A stretch of DNA of 64,000 bases from Pictodentalium vernedei (GCA_031216915.1 CM062297.1:829028786-829092785), one strand, 5' to 3'; shown: positions 1-11,784, numbered from the stretch's first letter. The notes: generated by a model from the sequence alone, not told the origin. Numbers and translations are program-made.

Positions 1-159
1 ATTATTTTTCATTTTTTGTTTCAAAAGCATAGCTAATGACCCCTAATTTGAAACGAGCTCGTTCGCAATGAGCTATGGTTTTGCAGCAAAACCTGAAAAA
101 ATTAGGCATTCAATATTTTCGTTTGCAAGTGTCGTCTGCCTTTCGTGTTAGGTAAAGGG
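1..159. mobile_element. piggyBac-like TTAA MITE, truncated by window start
   Basis: This is the 3' part of a non-autonomous element present in at least a dozen copies in the window. It ends in ggtaaaggg followed by TTAA at 160-163. It carries the conserved subterminal block gcaagtgtcgtctgcc and a degraded central hairpin around 40-90. CCC/GGG ends next to a TTAA target site are the piggyBac pattern; the superfamily is inferred from ends and target only, since no transposase is present. Confidence 0.7.
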
Positions 160-324
160 TTAAACTATTATGTACCAAAAGTACATTCTTCTGCTTCTTC
201 TTCTTTGACAGTATCTATTCATTCGACTGAAAACGAAAAGCATTTTAATAAAGGGTCCAACTGTCAATTGCGATTTTTTCCACTTCTCTCATCCAGTAAC
301 ACTCCTAGCTGTGAAGTCGTTGAG

Positions 325-600
325 CTATTTCTTGGGATTTTTCTGTGGACTGGATATTATAGGAACTTTCGTGCTTTCAAACCTTGAAGAAGCGCTCACA
401 GAGGAAGTTCTCCTACTATCTTTAAGAAATCCCCTGGCTACATCGCCATCTGCCTGTCCAGACAAGCCACTTTCTATAAACGACGGTATCAAATCTTCAA
501 ATGCGTCGTTGTTAACCCCGTACGGCCATCGAATTAAATCGACCATACGGTTGTTTTCGCCATCTTCGCTTTCCGAGTATATTTCTGTTGTGCTGTATGG
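325..600 (-). other. Unrecognised open frame, possible coding fragment
   Basis: On the minus strand about 91 codons are open, 73 of them from a methionine near 546 to a stop at 325. The upstream part is acidic (EIYSESEDGENNR) and is followed by MVDLIRWPYGVNNDAFEDL, a composition more protein-like than the other short frames here. I recognise no domain. There is no promoter, clear splice site or codon-use comparison to support it. It could be an exon, a transposon protein fragment or chance. Confidence 0.15.
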
Positions 601-754
601 TCAGTTTTACTCGTGCCACACTCATCTGGTAGTACCCCATGATGTCATTTCTCGTTGAAAATTTTAGAACAAATGACAAATGTCATAATGTCTGCTTCCA
701 ATGGACCATTCCAAGTAGACTCTTTGAGGTAATGAATGGCACAATCTAACAAAA

Positions 755-897
755 GTTGGGTTAAAACTCAACCCAAATTAACTGCGTTGAGTGAATATTA
801 ACCCAAATTAACCCAAATCAACTGGGTTGAGTGAATATGAACCCAATTGGGTTCATATTCTCTTAACCCATTGGGTTTGGTTTAATTTTTAACACAA
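755..897. repeat. Inverted-repeat element with gttgggttaa ends, copy 1
   Basis: Both ends carry gttgggttaaa-type sequence (the right end as its reverse complement), and the interior repeats aacccaa blocks and the phrase gttgagtgaatatgaaccc. A second, shorter copy lies at 39229-39336. It looks like a small fold-back MITE; no target duplication is clear. Confidence 0.55.
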
Positions 898-2920
898 CTT
901 ATTTAATAGCGAAGTATTTAGTAATTATCCCCAAAATCCACCTTTTTGAAGTATTCCGTATTTCGTTGAAAGTGGTAGTTCTCGTTTGTACCCTTTCTAG
1001 TTCAGTAATAGGAACAGTTGTCATACAAACATGCTGAACACATTCTGCTAAAAATCACAGAATATCGTCGCGGGCTGTCCTAGTTATATATAGCATCTCT
1101 GTCTCGTCAACTGGAGTTTTCTTACAAATGAATCGTCGGTACAAGTTTTTGTAACCTCGCCGATCCTTCATTTTCAACCCTCTTGTGTCAAGATCTGGTG
1201 ACTGGGTGTGACTACAAGATATTTGCAGATGTGAACAGTATTTTCTTCAGGCTTATCTCTGTAGAAACCTTTCGAAAAACCCTGTCCACAAAATCTACAG
1301 TATTTGAGAGTCACATCTTCGCGAGAATCAGCAGATCAATGCCCGTCTACATACTTTTCGAACGTGCCAATCAAAAGAAGTAGTTGCGAATACCCCCTGA
1401 ACCCTTGTAAGCCGATAGGCCGAGACGCCTTAATGCTCTTTTTTTTACAGATCACGGGGTTAGAGCATCAACGCCATTATCCCGCAGTTTTGCGGTGCCT
1501 CAATACTAGTGGAATAGAGCAAATAATGACACGCAGAACAAATAGTTAAGAAGAAGACCCGAAGCTAGGATCACAAAATTCTCTGATATGGTGAGGCGAG
1601 AGTCAAAACTTTCCGACAATATGTAATTGAACGATTTGAATTGTTATACATTTTCTTTGTTACTCTTCCGAATTTTCTCTTTGCAAGTTATGCGGAAATG
1701 TTCTCAGAAACAGAAATGGGAATTTATACCATGCCCACCTATGTTACTACATGTGAAAATCCCAAATGTTAAATTTTAGCTTTTAACCCCACTACCGGTG
1801 TAAAGCTTCTACGCGTTTAAAACGTTTTCAGTGGGAATTCCATCATAAAAATTTACACCTATAGTAGGAATTTGCCGACTTCGATGCATTCACAGTTCAC
1901 GATATTTCATTCAAATTCATGACGTTTTGCGGTACTATTTACTACGTGCAATGACTTATTAAGTTTAAAATACCTACAATTAAATATTTAGAATAAAATT
2001 TAAGAATTGTTAATATTAATTTGAGTAAGAAGAAAAGGTAAATTCAATCAACTTTGGCGACGTGTCTAGCTGTCAAACAAGCATTCACGTGCAGCCTGAA
2101 GTACTTCCCACCGCTGCAGATGTAAACAAAAAAACATGTGTTTGCGATAGAAAGATAGAAATTACAAAATACCCTCTGAGTGAAAACCGCAGTCAATAGT
2201 CATTCCTGCCTATGCGATAATACAAGTCCCAATATGCGGGAGGCGCTCTACAGTTGCCACAAATACTACTCAGGTTCAATAGAAGTCACTGCAGTACACA
2301 CATTTGACAAACTAGTTAAAAATACAAATGGTTCAGATTCCGGTCCGGACCGGATCGCGAGCTCCAAAAGCCGGGCAGTACTTTGAAATGCCTTCTCAAT
2401 TTATCGTTGAACATTTTTGTGAAAAAGAATCGTTCTCTCGCAATCGACTTTTCTTCGTGTGTACTGTCACTGTCTAGTCTTATAATTTTGGGGCTAATAA
2501 CGCGCAAAAGTGTAGTTTCGCGTGTTGTCTCTGATTTTAACTCCTTACGTTTCAAACAATTTGAAAGTACTTTGTACCACCATGACAAATAAATCACCAA
2601 CTCGGCGAAATAAATTAGAGTAGATCAATTTTTTCCATGATGTTATTTTTTATATACGCCTACCATGTGCTAAAGCTGACAAAAAATAAAGCAAAGAAAC
2701 ACACAGCTGAAACACTACTATAAGCATCGCCGGTTCTAGTAGAAGTGGACCACTGAATGCGGATTACGTCATGCAAAGCTCAGGAACGTCATACCTTGGC
2801 GTCATCATAATCTTCATTCATAAAAAAGTCAAAATATATGTGAGTCAAGAAAGTGAGGAATATTGTAAGATAATTTTTATTTATCACACACCTATATAAT
2901 GCGAAACACGGGAGTTCCAC
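898..2920. other. Unassigned AT-rich interval
   Basis: No gene or family-level repeat was recognised. Two small items stand out: a perfect 16 bp self-complementary block tccggtccggaccgga near 2339-2354, and about 70 bp near 1555-1625 (gacccgaagc, then gcgagagtcaaaacttt) that resembles 34903-34970, suggesting an old dispersed repeat. Confidence 0.4.
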
Positions 2921-2930
2921 TGTTCTGCCT

Positions 2931-3192
2931 ATATTATTTATTTATTTATTGGTGTTTAAGGTCACATATTTCTGCACAGTGGCTAACCATGACCGTGACA
3001 GCTTTACGGGTGGAGGAAGTCGGAGTACCCGGAGAGAACCACCGAGCAACGGCGAGCAACTGTCAGCTCCCCAACATACCAACTCCACACAAGCAGGGTT
3101 AGCATTGGTTGAAGACAGGTGCACCATAGACGTGCAGTACGCCGTAGTACACAGCGTCACCGTGCTCCCAGGTGGGCAATGGGGGTGAAATG
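2931..3192 (-). mobile_element. SINE, 5'-truncated, with 10 bp target duplication
   Basis: This is a reverse-oriented copy of the main SINE body of the window: an attattta/aaataaat tail, the tail-proximal block caccaataaa (as complement), the central region near gttagcattggttgaag, and a truncated 5' side. The exact direct repeat tgttctgcct flanks it at 2921-2930 and 3193-3202. That is a good target-site duplication and indicates LINE-type target-primed insertion. The Pol III promoter head is missing, so this copy should be inactive. Confidence 0.85.
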
Positions 3193-3300
3193 TGTTCTGC
3201 CTGTACGATAAAAATAAAGTTGTATCTCACATGTGGTGATACAAAACACGTTCGATTTCGTTTCCAACGTAAACAGAGAAGGAACCCGTCTAAATAAATA

Positions 3301-3474
3301 GATATTATCATAACAGTGTGTTGATCCGTGTCGTCGCATCACGTCTCGTTGAGGTGGCCAGATTTTCGGATCACACTCGCTGCCGCGCAGGCAGCGAGTG
3401 TGATCCGAAAATCTGGCAACCTCAACGAGACGTGATGCGACGACACGGATCAACACACTGTTATGATGATATGT
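3301..3474. repeat. Near-perfect 174 bp hairpin
   Basis: Two arms of about 80 bp pair across a tiny loop near 3388-3392 (gcgca). Pairing runs from gatattatcataacag on the left to ctgttatgatgatatg on the right, with only a few mismatches around ggtggcc/ggcaacc. The inner stem contains cactcgctgcc and ggcagcgagtg. It belongs to the diverse hairpin elements scattered through the window. Confidence 0.8.
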
Positions 3475-4415
3475 TTATCATATGACATTGTTTCGATGTC
3501 AAATTCACCCAAATTTGCCATTTTAATTAATATGCAGTGAAAAGCCGGTTACAAAATAGCAGACGAAACAACAACGACTTCCCTAGTTACGAAGACTATT
3601 CACGGAAACTCTCGGATATTTCCGTGGGAGTGTGATATGGATTTTTGATTTCCGTAAGAGTGTGATATGGACTTTTGATCCGGAAAAATCTCACACGGTG
3701 TGATACAACAGTTTGGAAAACATCGTCAAACAGTAGTGATATTTAGGGTAAAAATGTCATGGTCATATGATAAATCACGTCATCATTGGTCGAATGCACC
3801 TGAGTCGAGATCGCTTGGAAATTCCAAGTTCCTCATTTAAATTTGTTTACACGGGATATTTAAACAATCAGATTCGAGTCAAAAATCTACAAAATAAAAA
3901 TAACATTCTGACTGTTTGTTCCTTGACATTCCACAACTGGTCACATAATGATGGAGTGTGGTAAACTTATTAGCTATTTAAACAGTTTTTGTTGTGTTAT
4001 TCCCTGCAGTTTAGTCAATATTTTAAGTTCGATCATCGTGACCGTGACACTGATTGGCGTCAACTGAATGCCGTAAACATTAAGAAGCAAATTAGGGTTG
4101 GTACCCCGCCACCTAACAGTGATTTCTAGTTGGCAACGAAGGAAACGGACCTATTAACCAGTTGAAAAGTGCTTTTAGTTCAATTTTCGTGTAGACTGGT
4201 TGTTACATGGGAGGTTGGATAAATCCACTCGACTGCGTTGGCCTTGGAAATCACTCGAGCCTTCGGCTCTCGTGAAGTCCTGGGCAAGAGCAATCTCGTG
4301 CGATAATTCTTAACCCATTCAAACGGTTTTGCGGTTCTGTATATTTATTATCATCATGTGGTTTTCCGTTCTTGGCTTGATACAAGTTTCTCGATCAATA
4401 CAAATTGACGATAAC
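3475..4415. other. Unassigned interval with short direct repeat and small hairpin
   Basis: No gene was recognised. The block gtgtgatatgga followed by ttttgat is repeated at about 3631 and 3662, and a third gtgtgata occurs near 3699. A weak small hairpin lies near 4243-4277 with the core gagccttcggctc. Confidence 0.35.
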
Positions 4416-4580
4416 ACAGAGAGTAATCGCTTGACTGGACTGGTTACGTGAAATAATTCATGAGAGGTGAGGGACGTTGTACAAACACGAGTGCGCGAAT
4501 GCGCACGAGTGTTTTACAATATAGTCCCTCGCCTCGAATGAATTATTTCACATAATCAGTCCTGTCAAGCGATTACTCTG
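4416..4580. repeat. Hairpin element with agagtaatcg ends, copy 1
   Basis: Arms of about 80 bp run inward from acagagagtaatcgcttgac and out to gtcaagcgattactctgttt, meeting near 4498. Inner stems include ggtgagggac/gtccctcgcc and cacgagtgcgcg/tgcgcacgagtg. A second hairpin with the same outer ends lies at 39717-39875 but has different inner sequence. The end tctgtttattac resembles the boundaries of the composite elements described elsewhere. Confidence 0.75.
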
Positions 4581-4620
4581 TTTATTACTTTTCATTATTA
4601 ACGATAATTATATGATTTAA

Positions 4621-4848
4621 CCCTTTACTTGACGTAACGACCAAAACCGACCCGCGTTATTCTAAAAAATCGACAATTAATTTTCATAAAATTTTCATTT
4701 TTTGTATCAAAAACATAGGTTATGACCCCTCATTGGAACGAGCTCGTTCCAATGAGGGGTCATAACCTATGTTTTTGAGACAAAAAATGAATATAATAGT
4801 TATTCAAGAATTTGTTTTGTAAGTGTCGTCTGCTTTTCATGTTGAAAA
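4621..4848. mobile_element. piggyBac-like TTAA MITE
   Basis: TTAA at 4617-4620 is followed by ccctttacttgacgtaacg and gaccaaaaccgac. A central hairpin made of ggttatgacccctcattgg and its complement spans about 4708-4790. The 3' subterminal block aagtgtcgtctgc is present, but the terminal ggtaaaggg has decayed. Confidence 0.75.
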
Positions 4849-5499
4849 ACAATGAAGTCCCCATTACTCCCTCGTCAAAGCGTGTTCGTTTGCGCGCATG
4901 GATACATGACACAATTGTTAATTGCATAATTCACTTTTGAAGTTATTTTTTATAATCAAACCCGGAAATCCCAGTAAATCACACTTTGGAAAGTAATAAA
5001 TGTATTTGTTTATTGTCTAGTATGCGTGCAATCCTTCAAATAATTTTCTTTTTTTTGTGATTGGCATGATATAGTACTGTGAAAACAAAAATAGTATTTT
5101 CCTTCCTAGTTCACACCGCAGTCAAGTTGTAAAACCTTTATATACGAGTGACGCTGAGATGGGAGGCTTTGATTTTTCAGATTCGGTTTCGTTTTGGTTT
5201 CAGGAAAAAAACCTGGATTTCGGTTCGGTCTTTTCTATGTGTTAAGAACAGATAGTAAATAACACTCAGACTCCTTAACTTGGAAAACAAACCGCAATAT
5301 GACACCACTCACCACAAAAAACCCTGTCTGTTTTGGGTTCATCCTAACTTATCTTTGGGTTCAAGGTGATCAGTAGTTAAGCCTATTTAGTCAGTAAAAA
5401 GAACATAAATCAGGGTAACAAATGAATAAGGTTCATCTAAACTATGTTGTGTTCTCAACCTGGCATCTGGGTCATGTATTCAGAATATGTATAGTGAAT
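4849..5499. other. Unassigned interval
   Basis: AT-rich sequence with no recognised gene, repeat family or strong hairpin. Confidence 0.4.
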
Positions 5500-5898
5500 T
5501 CATTTCATTTCATTTATTGATGTTTAATGACATATACTGATGCACAATGGCTAATCATGACCGTGACAGTTTTACGGATGGAGGAAGCCGGATTACCCGG
5601 AGAGAACCACCGAGCAAATACGAGCAGCTGTCAGCTCCCCAACATCGTAACTCCACACTGCAGCACAGGCAGGGTTAGATTGGCTGAAGACATATGCACC
5701 ATCGACGTGCAGTACGCCTTAGTACACGGCGTCATCGTGTCCCCATGCGGACAATCGGGGTTAAGTGCCTTGCCCAAAGACACAAATCGAATTGATCGCT
5801 CAGACGGTCATCCATCCAATGATTAACCGGGCTCGACGTTGCTTAACTTCGGTGATCTGACGAAAACCGGTCATCACAACGCCAACGCGCCCCCGTAC
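5500..5898 (-). mobile_element. 5S rRNA-headed SINE
   Basis: In reverse orientation the element starts with ggggcgcgttggcg. It continues through about 65 nt closely resembling the middle and 3' part of eukaryotic 5S rRNA (gatcaccgaagttaagcaac, then gagcccggttaat and ttggatggatgacc), roughly 5802-5874. The window's common SINE body follows, then the tail near 5500-5520. 5S-derived heads define SINE3-type elements, which use the internal 5S (type 1) Pol III promoter. A 7 bp repeat agtgaat at 5493-5499 and 5899-5905 fits a target duplication. The first ~45 nt of 5S are not recognisable. Confidence 0.8.
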
Positions 5899-5931
5899 AG
5901 TGAATACCGCAACGACAGAATAGACAATACA

Positions 5932-6486
5932 TACACAGAACGACACACTCGTGTGAATGGGTTAATCGATATGGCATGAGTGCCAGCGCGGAAGGATAGA
6001 ACGACAGACCGCAGGCCTCGAGTTTATCCTTCCAAGACGGCACAAGCGCCGTATCGATTAACCCATTCACACGAGTGTGTCGTTCCGTGTTTATTACACC
6101 CTTTCACTTCAATAAAAAACAATTATTATATGGACACTCAGCAATTCATTTGACAACTATCAACAAAAAGAACACATTTTATCGCCAACCAAATTTGTGA
6201 GGGTAACTCGTATTACTATTTCATCCCCTGTGTTCCAATGTGTTCTATGTGCCTACTGGCACATAGAACACATTTGAACTCTGGGGACCATTTTCAGCTA
6301 TCGCAAGCGATTCAATTTTTTAACTTCGTTGCACGATTTGTAGAAAATTCCAGTGAATTTTTGCTTCTATTTAAAAATAGTCCGTCAATGATTTCCGTTC
6401 CGCACATATGTGCGGAACAGATTTTCATTTTCCGCATGGTTTAGTGTTGCTGTAGACTGGGATTACATAGAACAGGTGTGTAATAA
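5932..6486 (-). mobile_element. Composite three-hairpin element, copy 1
   Basis: This is a reverse copy of a ~550 bp element also found at 25406, 32879, 38148 and 56805. In this orientation it holds three parts in order: (1) a ~150 bp hairpin built on acacagaacgacacac and gggttaatcgatatggca, about 5932-6096; (2) a spacer with ctcagcaattcatttgacaac; (3) the 66 bp hairpin around gttctatgtgcc, about 6227-6289, then a short gttccgcacatatgtgcgg hairpin near 6392-6420. No reading frame of note is present. It is non-autonomous and its superfamily is unclear. Confidence 0.75.
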
Positions 6487-7457
6487 AAATAATCAGACTG
6501 ACCTAACTGAGAATCTACTTTCAGTTTCTTCTCGAACACTGGGCGATTTTCTTCGATGAGTTTTAGCGAAGTGACACTCATCAATCAAATGGTTTAGATT
6601 TTCAACTTCATTTAGCTCCTGGTGATAAAATTATTTCATTTTTATGCATTGAAATAGGGATTTCATGTAAAGTGGGTTTTAAGTCAGGTAATGTATTCGG
6701 CCAAGGATATTCGGCAAGATGATGGTCGAGGGCTTCTCCAAACGGTTAGAAACGAGCAGAGTGGGGTGCAATTATAAAGCTCATCATGAAACGTAATTGA
6801 GTTTCTCATTTCCTCCCCGAAATGCAATAAATTGGAGAAAAAAAAATACAAAAACCTAAAGCAAGTGTAAATCGTTTTGTTCATTGGCGTCTTAACAATG
6901 TTCCTTCCAAAACGTATTTATTTGCTGCTTTGCAAAATGTAAATAAATCACTCCCGAAAGACGACATTAGCATAATTGGCTTTCGCCGATCAATATCGCA
7001 AAAACCACAGCTTTCTCCTTTGAAATGGACACTCGAGTGAATCTGAAGTCGGAAGTCTTTGTTAGAGCACGCGCCGCTTATTCAAGCCCACTGGCGACCA
7101 TGAGGTTTTGTTGTGTTAAGATTGCTCTTTAATAAAGGAAATATCATGAATGTATTCTTTGAAAAATGAAATCACCCTCAGAGGGTATCATTGTGTGTAG
7201 AAACTCGACGATTGATACATTGTACAAACACTTGGTAGGGGGATTTATGAAGATTTCATGAGCATCTTGAATATTTTATTAACAATTCCAACATTGGGGA
7301 TTAAAAGGTCAGAACAATCGACTGAAACAAATGTTTACTAATTTTTGACTTTCCGGATCTTCCGATAATGTGAATGAATCGGGGTCTTCACTAAAGTACT
7401 ATTAACGTTACACGCAGAATAAAGACGGTGAAACCGAAACAAATGTTTGAAAGTATT
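6487..7457. other. Unassigned interval
   Basis: No gene, RNA or repeat family was recognised on either strand. Confidence 0.4.
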
Positions 7458-7640
7458 ATGCACGTACTTTATGTGGAGAGGTGATTGTCACTAAAACACT
7501 TGGATGGTGGAGTTTCCACTTGGGCAAATGACCCATGTTCTGTGGAAAACATAGAAGAACACGAACACCCCCATAACACGTTGGAGGTCCATTTATTAGA
7601 ACTTTCCTCGTGCATGTTTGACTCTCCACGTACTGAATGT
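7458..7640. repeat. Degraded relative of the TA-flanked MITE at 37592
   Basis: The ends resemble the cagtacgtggagagtg family: tatgtggagaggtgattgtc on the left and gactctccacgtactg on the right, with ggtggagtttccac and ggaggtccatt inside. The copy is much diverged and lacks a clean central hairpin. Confidence 0.4.
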
Positions 7641-7955
7641 AGTTCGGAAAGTGGCTGACAAAGAATATACCCCACAGGAGTGTAGTTTCCGTCCATTTGT
7701 TTGTGCTTCTTACCGATTTTCAGAAAATATTAGTGTCTTTGATCAAAACCATACTTCCTGAATGTTGTTAAAATGTTTCGGACTTTTCGGCCTTTTGATT
7801 GTTTCGGATTAGGATGATATAGGTCATCTAGATGCACATTTGGCCATTCCATTTAATAGTAATTTTTAAAAAAAGAAATTGCATTTGGAAACAAAAACTT
7901 GAAGGTCAGAATTTTCGGCTAACATTTATCAAACAAAATCGTGAAATATGTTGGA

Positions 7956-8482
7956 ACTTGGTCAATAAAACATTTTGCAAATACTCCCTCCCCGTTAAAA
8001 CGTCTCGAAATCGGCCAGCTTGGGTAACATGTGACGCTATAATGCCGAAACACCTCCAAATGATGTGTTGGATAGAAGTATATCGTATTACCGAAAACAA
8101 ACCTACGACCCCTCCCCAAAATACCCTGGAACTTGACCAAACAACTTGATAAATGCTCGTTTCCGACTACCTCTGACCGTCTACTGCCCATTCTTAACCT
8201 TACCTCTCTAGTCCTGGTTGTGTCTGGTCACTCTAACCCTTGCATTTAATCCTGTCGAAGTTCATCTAAGCTATCTCAGACTGTGTCCCGATCTCTGTCC
8301 ATGACTGAGTCTTTGTAGATTAAGACAGACAGTAGAACTGATAGTAGTGACTAGAGACAATGATAGCTATAGAAGCTGTTGATGGTCGGGGACTGTGTAA
8401 TAGCGTAGAAAGTAGAAGGGTGAGTAGGGGGATTGGTAGTAGTACTCTTAGTGAGATAGTGAGAAGTGAGAAGGATCGCTGA
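7956..8482 (+). repeat. Dispersed repeat shared with the interior of the 10.5-14.4 kb element
   Basis: This matches 11862-12362 in the same orientation through several landmarks: cattttgcaaatac, gtaacatgtgac, gctcgtttccgactacctct, ctactgcccatt, gtgtcccgatctctg and gctgaaaatatta. The copies share order and spacing with moderate divergence, so this is probably a truncated second copy of the large element's interior. No coding potential was recognised. Confidence 0.65.
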
Positions 8483-8499
8483 AAATATTAATGTATACA

Positions 8500-8567
8500 A
8501 ATATTGGTGTCATTGGAACCAGCTCGTTGAGCTGGTTCCAATGTCACTGATATTTGTATATTGCATT
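8500..8567. repeat. 68 bp hairpin with mirrored variant of the TTAA-MITE core
   Basis: The hairpin is tgtcattggaaccagctcg followed by the complementary arm ending ctggttccaatgtcac, with atacaaatat outside. It resembles the core of the TTAA MITEs (cattggaacgagctc), but both arms have changed together. A sister hairpin is at 16709-16764. Confidence 0.6.
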
Positions 8568-8625
8568 TCCGATAAATTCGGTTTGAAATATAATACTTCA
8601 ATAAACTGAAGCAATTGCATATTAA

Positions 8626-8868
8626 CCCTTGACCCAACGCGGACGATATCAAAATGTATTATTTTAAATATAATTTTTTAAAATTTAAAAAAAAATTTCA
8701 ACAAAACAATATCATGTGACCCTCATTGAAACGAGCTCAATGAGCTCGTTCCAATGAGGGGTCACATGATATGGTTTTGTTGAAATATTTTGAAAACTTT
8801 AATTTTTTCAACTGCTCAATTTTTTGCATATTACGCGGGCGGATGTGGGCGATTAGTTAGGTAAAGGG
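8626..8868. mobile_element. piggyBac-like TTAA MITE, subtype B, intact ends
   Basis: TTAA is present on both sides (8622-8625 and 8869-8872). The element starts cccttgacccaacg and ends ggtaaaggg. Its hairpin core uses atatcatgtgacc and gagctcgttccaatgagggg. The 3' subterminal region is cgcgggcggatgtgggcg rather than the cgtctgcc block of the other subtype. Confidence 0.85.
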
Positions 8869-8872
8869 TTAA

Positions 8873-9717
8873 ACACAATGTAGTTACAAAATAAGAAAAT
8901 ACGAAACGGGAGAATGAAAAGAAACACAATATAAAAACACTGATACATCTGCCACCGTAAGTATTCTTTTACGAATTTCAGAATAAAAGCAAATAACTTC
9001 GAAACAAAAAAAAACGATGTCTTAAATAGCATTAAATCAAGAATTAGAGAACAACAAAAAAACTTAAAAAATAATAATAAAAAATATATAAATAAAAATG
9101 AGTCTTCTTACGTCTCAACCGAAATGGCAGTGCTCAAAAGTTCAAGGGCCGAAATGTGCGCCCGCCGTTCATAAAATATATCACTTCATTGTGTGATTCC
9201 TCATGAGATAGCGAGGAACGTACAACAAATATTTTACGTTATCTGCTGCCATGATAGATATTAAAATGAAAACATATCTCCGTAAGTGACGCCCCATTAC
9301 GTAATGTGTTCAGATCGACATAACTGTGTGTTTTCCACATTTGGGTGTTTTAATTCAAATTAAATCATGCTTTATTTGCATTTTAAAACATCACAGTGCG
9401 TGCAATAAACAACACGTACTGTTTTTGAGTTGGTGTCAGAATTATCCTTTCGCGATTCGCTTTCAACCGCTCACAATTTTTTTTCTTTTTGTCACTCATG
9501 TGACAATTCTTGTACCTACTCAAAAACTGTACGTGTCCTTTGTCTTTGCTAACATGAGGCTTATTTCACAACGACATGTCTATAGGTTAGATTCGGAATA
9601 GAGCTGAAACGGTTAAGTGGTTTTCTTGATCGATTAATCACGTGGATTAACTTTGGTTAACCGAGTAATCACTTCTCCAAATCGATATCTAAATAATACC
9701 GTTGATGATTTACAGCA
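8873..9717. other. Unassigned A-rich interval
   Basis: No recognised gene or repeat family. Low-complexity A-rich sequence occurs near 9000-9100. Confidence 0.4.
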
Positions 9718-9721
9718 TGAA

Positions 9722-9939
9722 CCCTTTACCCAACGTAACAAGCAAAACTGACTAGGCCTATATACAAAAATCTCCATTCAAATTTATTTTGTTTTCAATT
9801 TTTGTCTTAAAAACATAACTTATGACCCCTCGTTGGAACGAGCTCAACGAGCTATGTTGTTGAGACAAAAATTGAAAATTTTGAGTAATTCATGAATTTA
9901 TTTTGCAAGTATCGTCTGTTACCCGCAATGGGTAAAGGG
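9722..9939. mobile_element. piggyBac-like TTAA MITE
   Basis: It starts ccctttacccaacgtaac after TGAA (a decayed TTAA) and ends gggtaaaggg before TTAA at 9940-9943. The core retains cataacttatgacccctcg and gagctc. One arm of the hairpin is shortened by a deletion after aacgagctatgtt. Confidence 0.8.
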
Positions 9940-9943
9940 TTAA

Positions 9944-10516
9944 GAGTGACCATTTCCAGTTACTGATACAGTATGAAGATCATGAATGTAAACAAGTATG
10001 CCACCAAGTAACTTGCATGCTTTACTCTGTCTCATATAATTGATGTGAGTCAGTGTGACAATGTTTGCCTGTTTTGGAGCAAGTTTGTTCTTTTGTTAAC
10101 CCATATAATACAGTAGTTCAAAAGTAACAGTTAATCGAACAATTACTTTTTGGATCGATCAAGATGTTGATTATTGATTAATCGATTAATCGCTTAGCCG
10201 CTTCAGCTCTGATTCGGAAGTCAAGCTACTATACCGTCCCCAGATGAGGTAAGTGTCACCGAAAGGGTAAGAAATCCCCATGTTATTTCCTCTTATCCGT
10301 GTCATAATACTATGAGTGTCCGAAAACACCGAGGTATCCAGAACGAAGCTGGGAAAAAATATGTTCTTCCGCGTTTTTGATGGTTTGGAGCCTGAAAGTT
10401 CATTAAAAATAAGAAATACAGATAAAATGGATAGCTATGAGTTTTAACATACTTGACTGCAGAACCCATTATCTATCTGAATTCCTGGACAATATTCAAC
10501 TTCAAGAACTGACATT
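9944..10516. other. Unassigned interval
   Basis: No gene or repeat family recognised. Repeated short gattaatcg-type words occur around 10130-10200 and 9630-9680. Confidence 0.35.
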
Positions 10517-11061
10517 CAATTAAGAATTGAATGCAATTTTTATAATCTTTATTGGAGTATGAACGCGTGGGAATGGGTACAAATTTGTATGAATCCCGAA
10601 TCTTATAATTACATTCCGTAACCGTTAAACTAGTTTTTACCAAACAACAAAGCGGAAAGACGAAATAAAACATGTACGAACGAACGAGGCGAAAAACCAC
10701 CCTCACACAAAAGACAAAGCACGCAACTCTTGAGTTGAGCGCCGGTTTTCGGCATTGACCCAAATTTGTCAAATTGCCGTCTTTCGCAACGAAACTTGGA
10801 ATGTTCAAAACAAGTTATTTAACATATCAGTAAACTATAATCACTGATCACTGCGAGAGGCGCTAAAAGTTATAAACCCGCTCAAACAACGCCCGAATTA
10901 CATTCTGTCAACTGCGTTCTACCGAAAATGCGGGTCAAAGTTCGACCAAATGTATTCATTGGAAAATGAATTACATTTGGTCATGACGTTTTCATACAGC
11001 TGACCAATGGGAATTGAGTATTTGGACCCAAAACGTATAACTACATTAACAAGGTAATTAT
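10517..11061. repeat. Left long terminal inverted repeat
   Basis: This pairs with 13855-14446. Landmarks shared in inverted order are ctttattggagtatgaacg, cgaacgaacgaggcgaaa, gcgagaggcgctaaaag, ccaaatgtattcattgg and acattaacaaggtaatta. This arm lacks the second half of the terminal hairpin present in the right arm and carries a unique ~100 bp block near 10740-10840. Confidence 0.8.
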
Positions 11062-11281
11062 CGATATTTATTTGTACGATGCATGTAAATGCTTTAAAAT
11101 TAGCATAAATTTCAACGGTTTTTCAAAAATGTTTTCCTGAAGAATCCTTATAAATCATCACTTAAATCTGCGATATAAATCAAAATTATGAGTTGCTTGA
11201 GATAGGCATAAAAACGTAATTCCCCCCAGAAGTGAACTTCTATCAGAAATTTCCAACAAAGCCAGGTAAAACTTATTTCCA

Positions 11282-11784
11282 GCTTTTTTGTGAGACGTTT
11301 GTTATACTGCGAAGTAACACATTTTTTGTGAACTTTTCAGGAAACCCTTAAAAAATGAACTCAGAGTATTACGTAAGCGTCTAGACAACCCTCATTTGGA
11401 TGACCAGGTTAGATGACCCAGAAAGTGACGTTATATTGCGATGCGTGTTATGGTGAGTGAATCCGTCGTCCATTTTGTTTACTTGAGGCCACCGTCTTGG
11501 TTTATATGATGGTACATGATTACTGATGGACCCAAGCTTTTTGTGAGACGTTTGATACTGCGAAGTAGCGCACATTTTGTGAACTTTTCAGGAAACTCTT
11601 AAAAAATGAACTCAGAGTATTACGTAAGCTTCCAGACAACCCTGATTTGGATGCCCAGGTCAGATGACCCAAGAAGTGACGAAAAGCGCGATGCGTCTTG
11701 TGGTGAGTGAATCCGTCGTCCATTTTGTTTACTAGAGGCCACCATCTTGGTTTATATGATGGCACATGACTACTGATGGACCCA
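11282..11784 (+). repeat. Two-copy tandem duplication, ~250 bp unit
   Basis: Unit 1 is about 11282-11534 and unit 2 about 11536-11784. Both begin gcttttttgtgagacgttt-like sequence and end gatggaccca. They share ggaaac(c/t)cttaaaaaatg, actcagagtattacgtaagc and tccgtcgtccattttgttt. They are highly similar, so the duplication looks recent relative to the element. Reading frames in both units are short and not protein-like. Confidence 0.85.

Noticed and set aside
3301..3474. Transcription terminator or integron attC-like site
   Set aside because: Too long and too perfect, not followed by a T-run, and in a eukaryotic transposon-rich setting.
5802..5874. 5S rRNA gene
   Set aside because: Only the middle and 3' part resembles 5S; it is the head of a SINE flanked by a target duplication.
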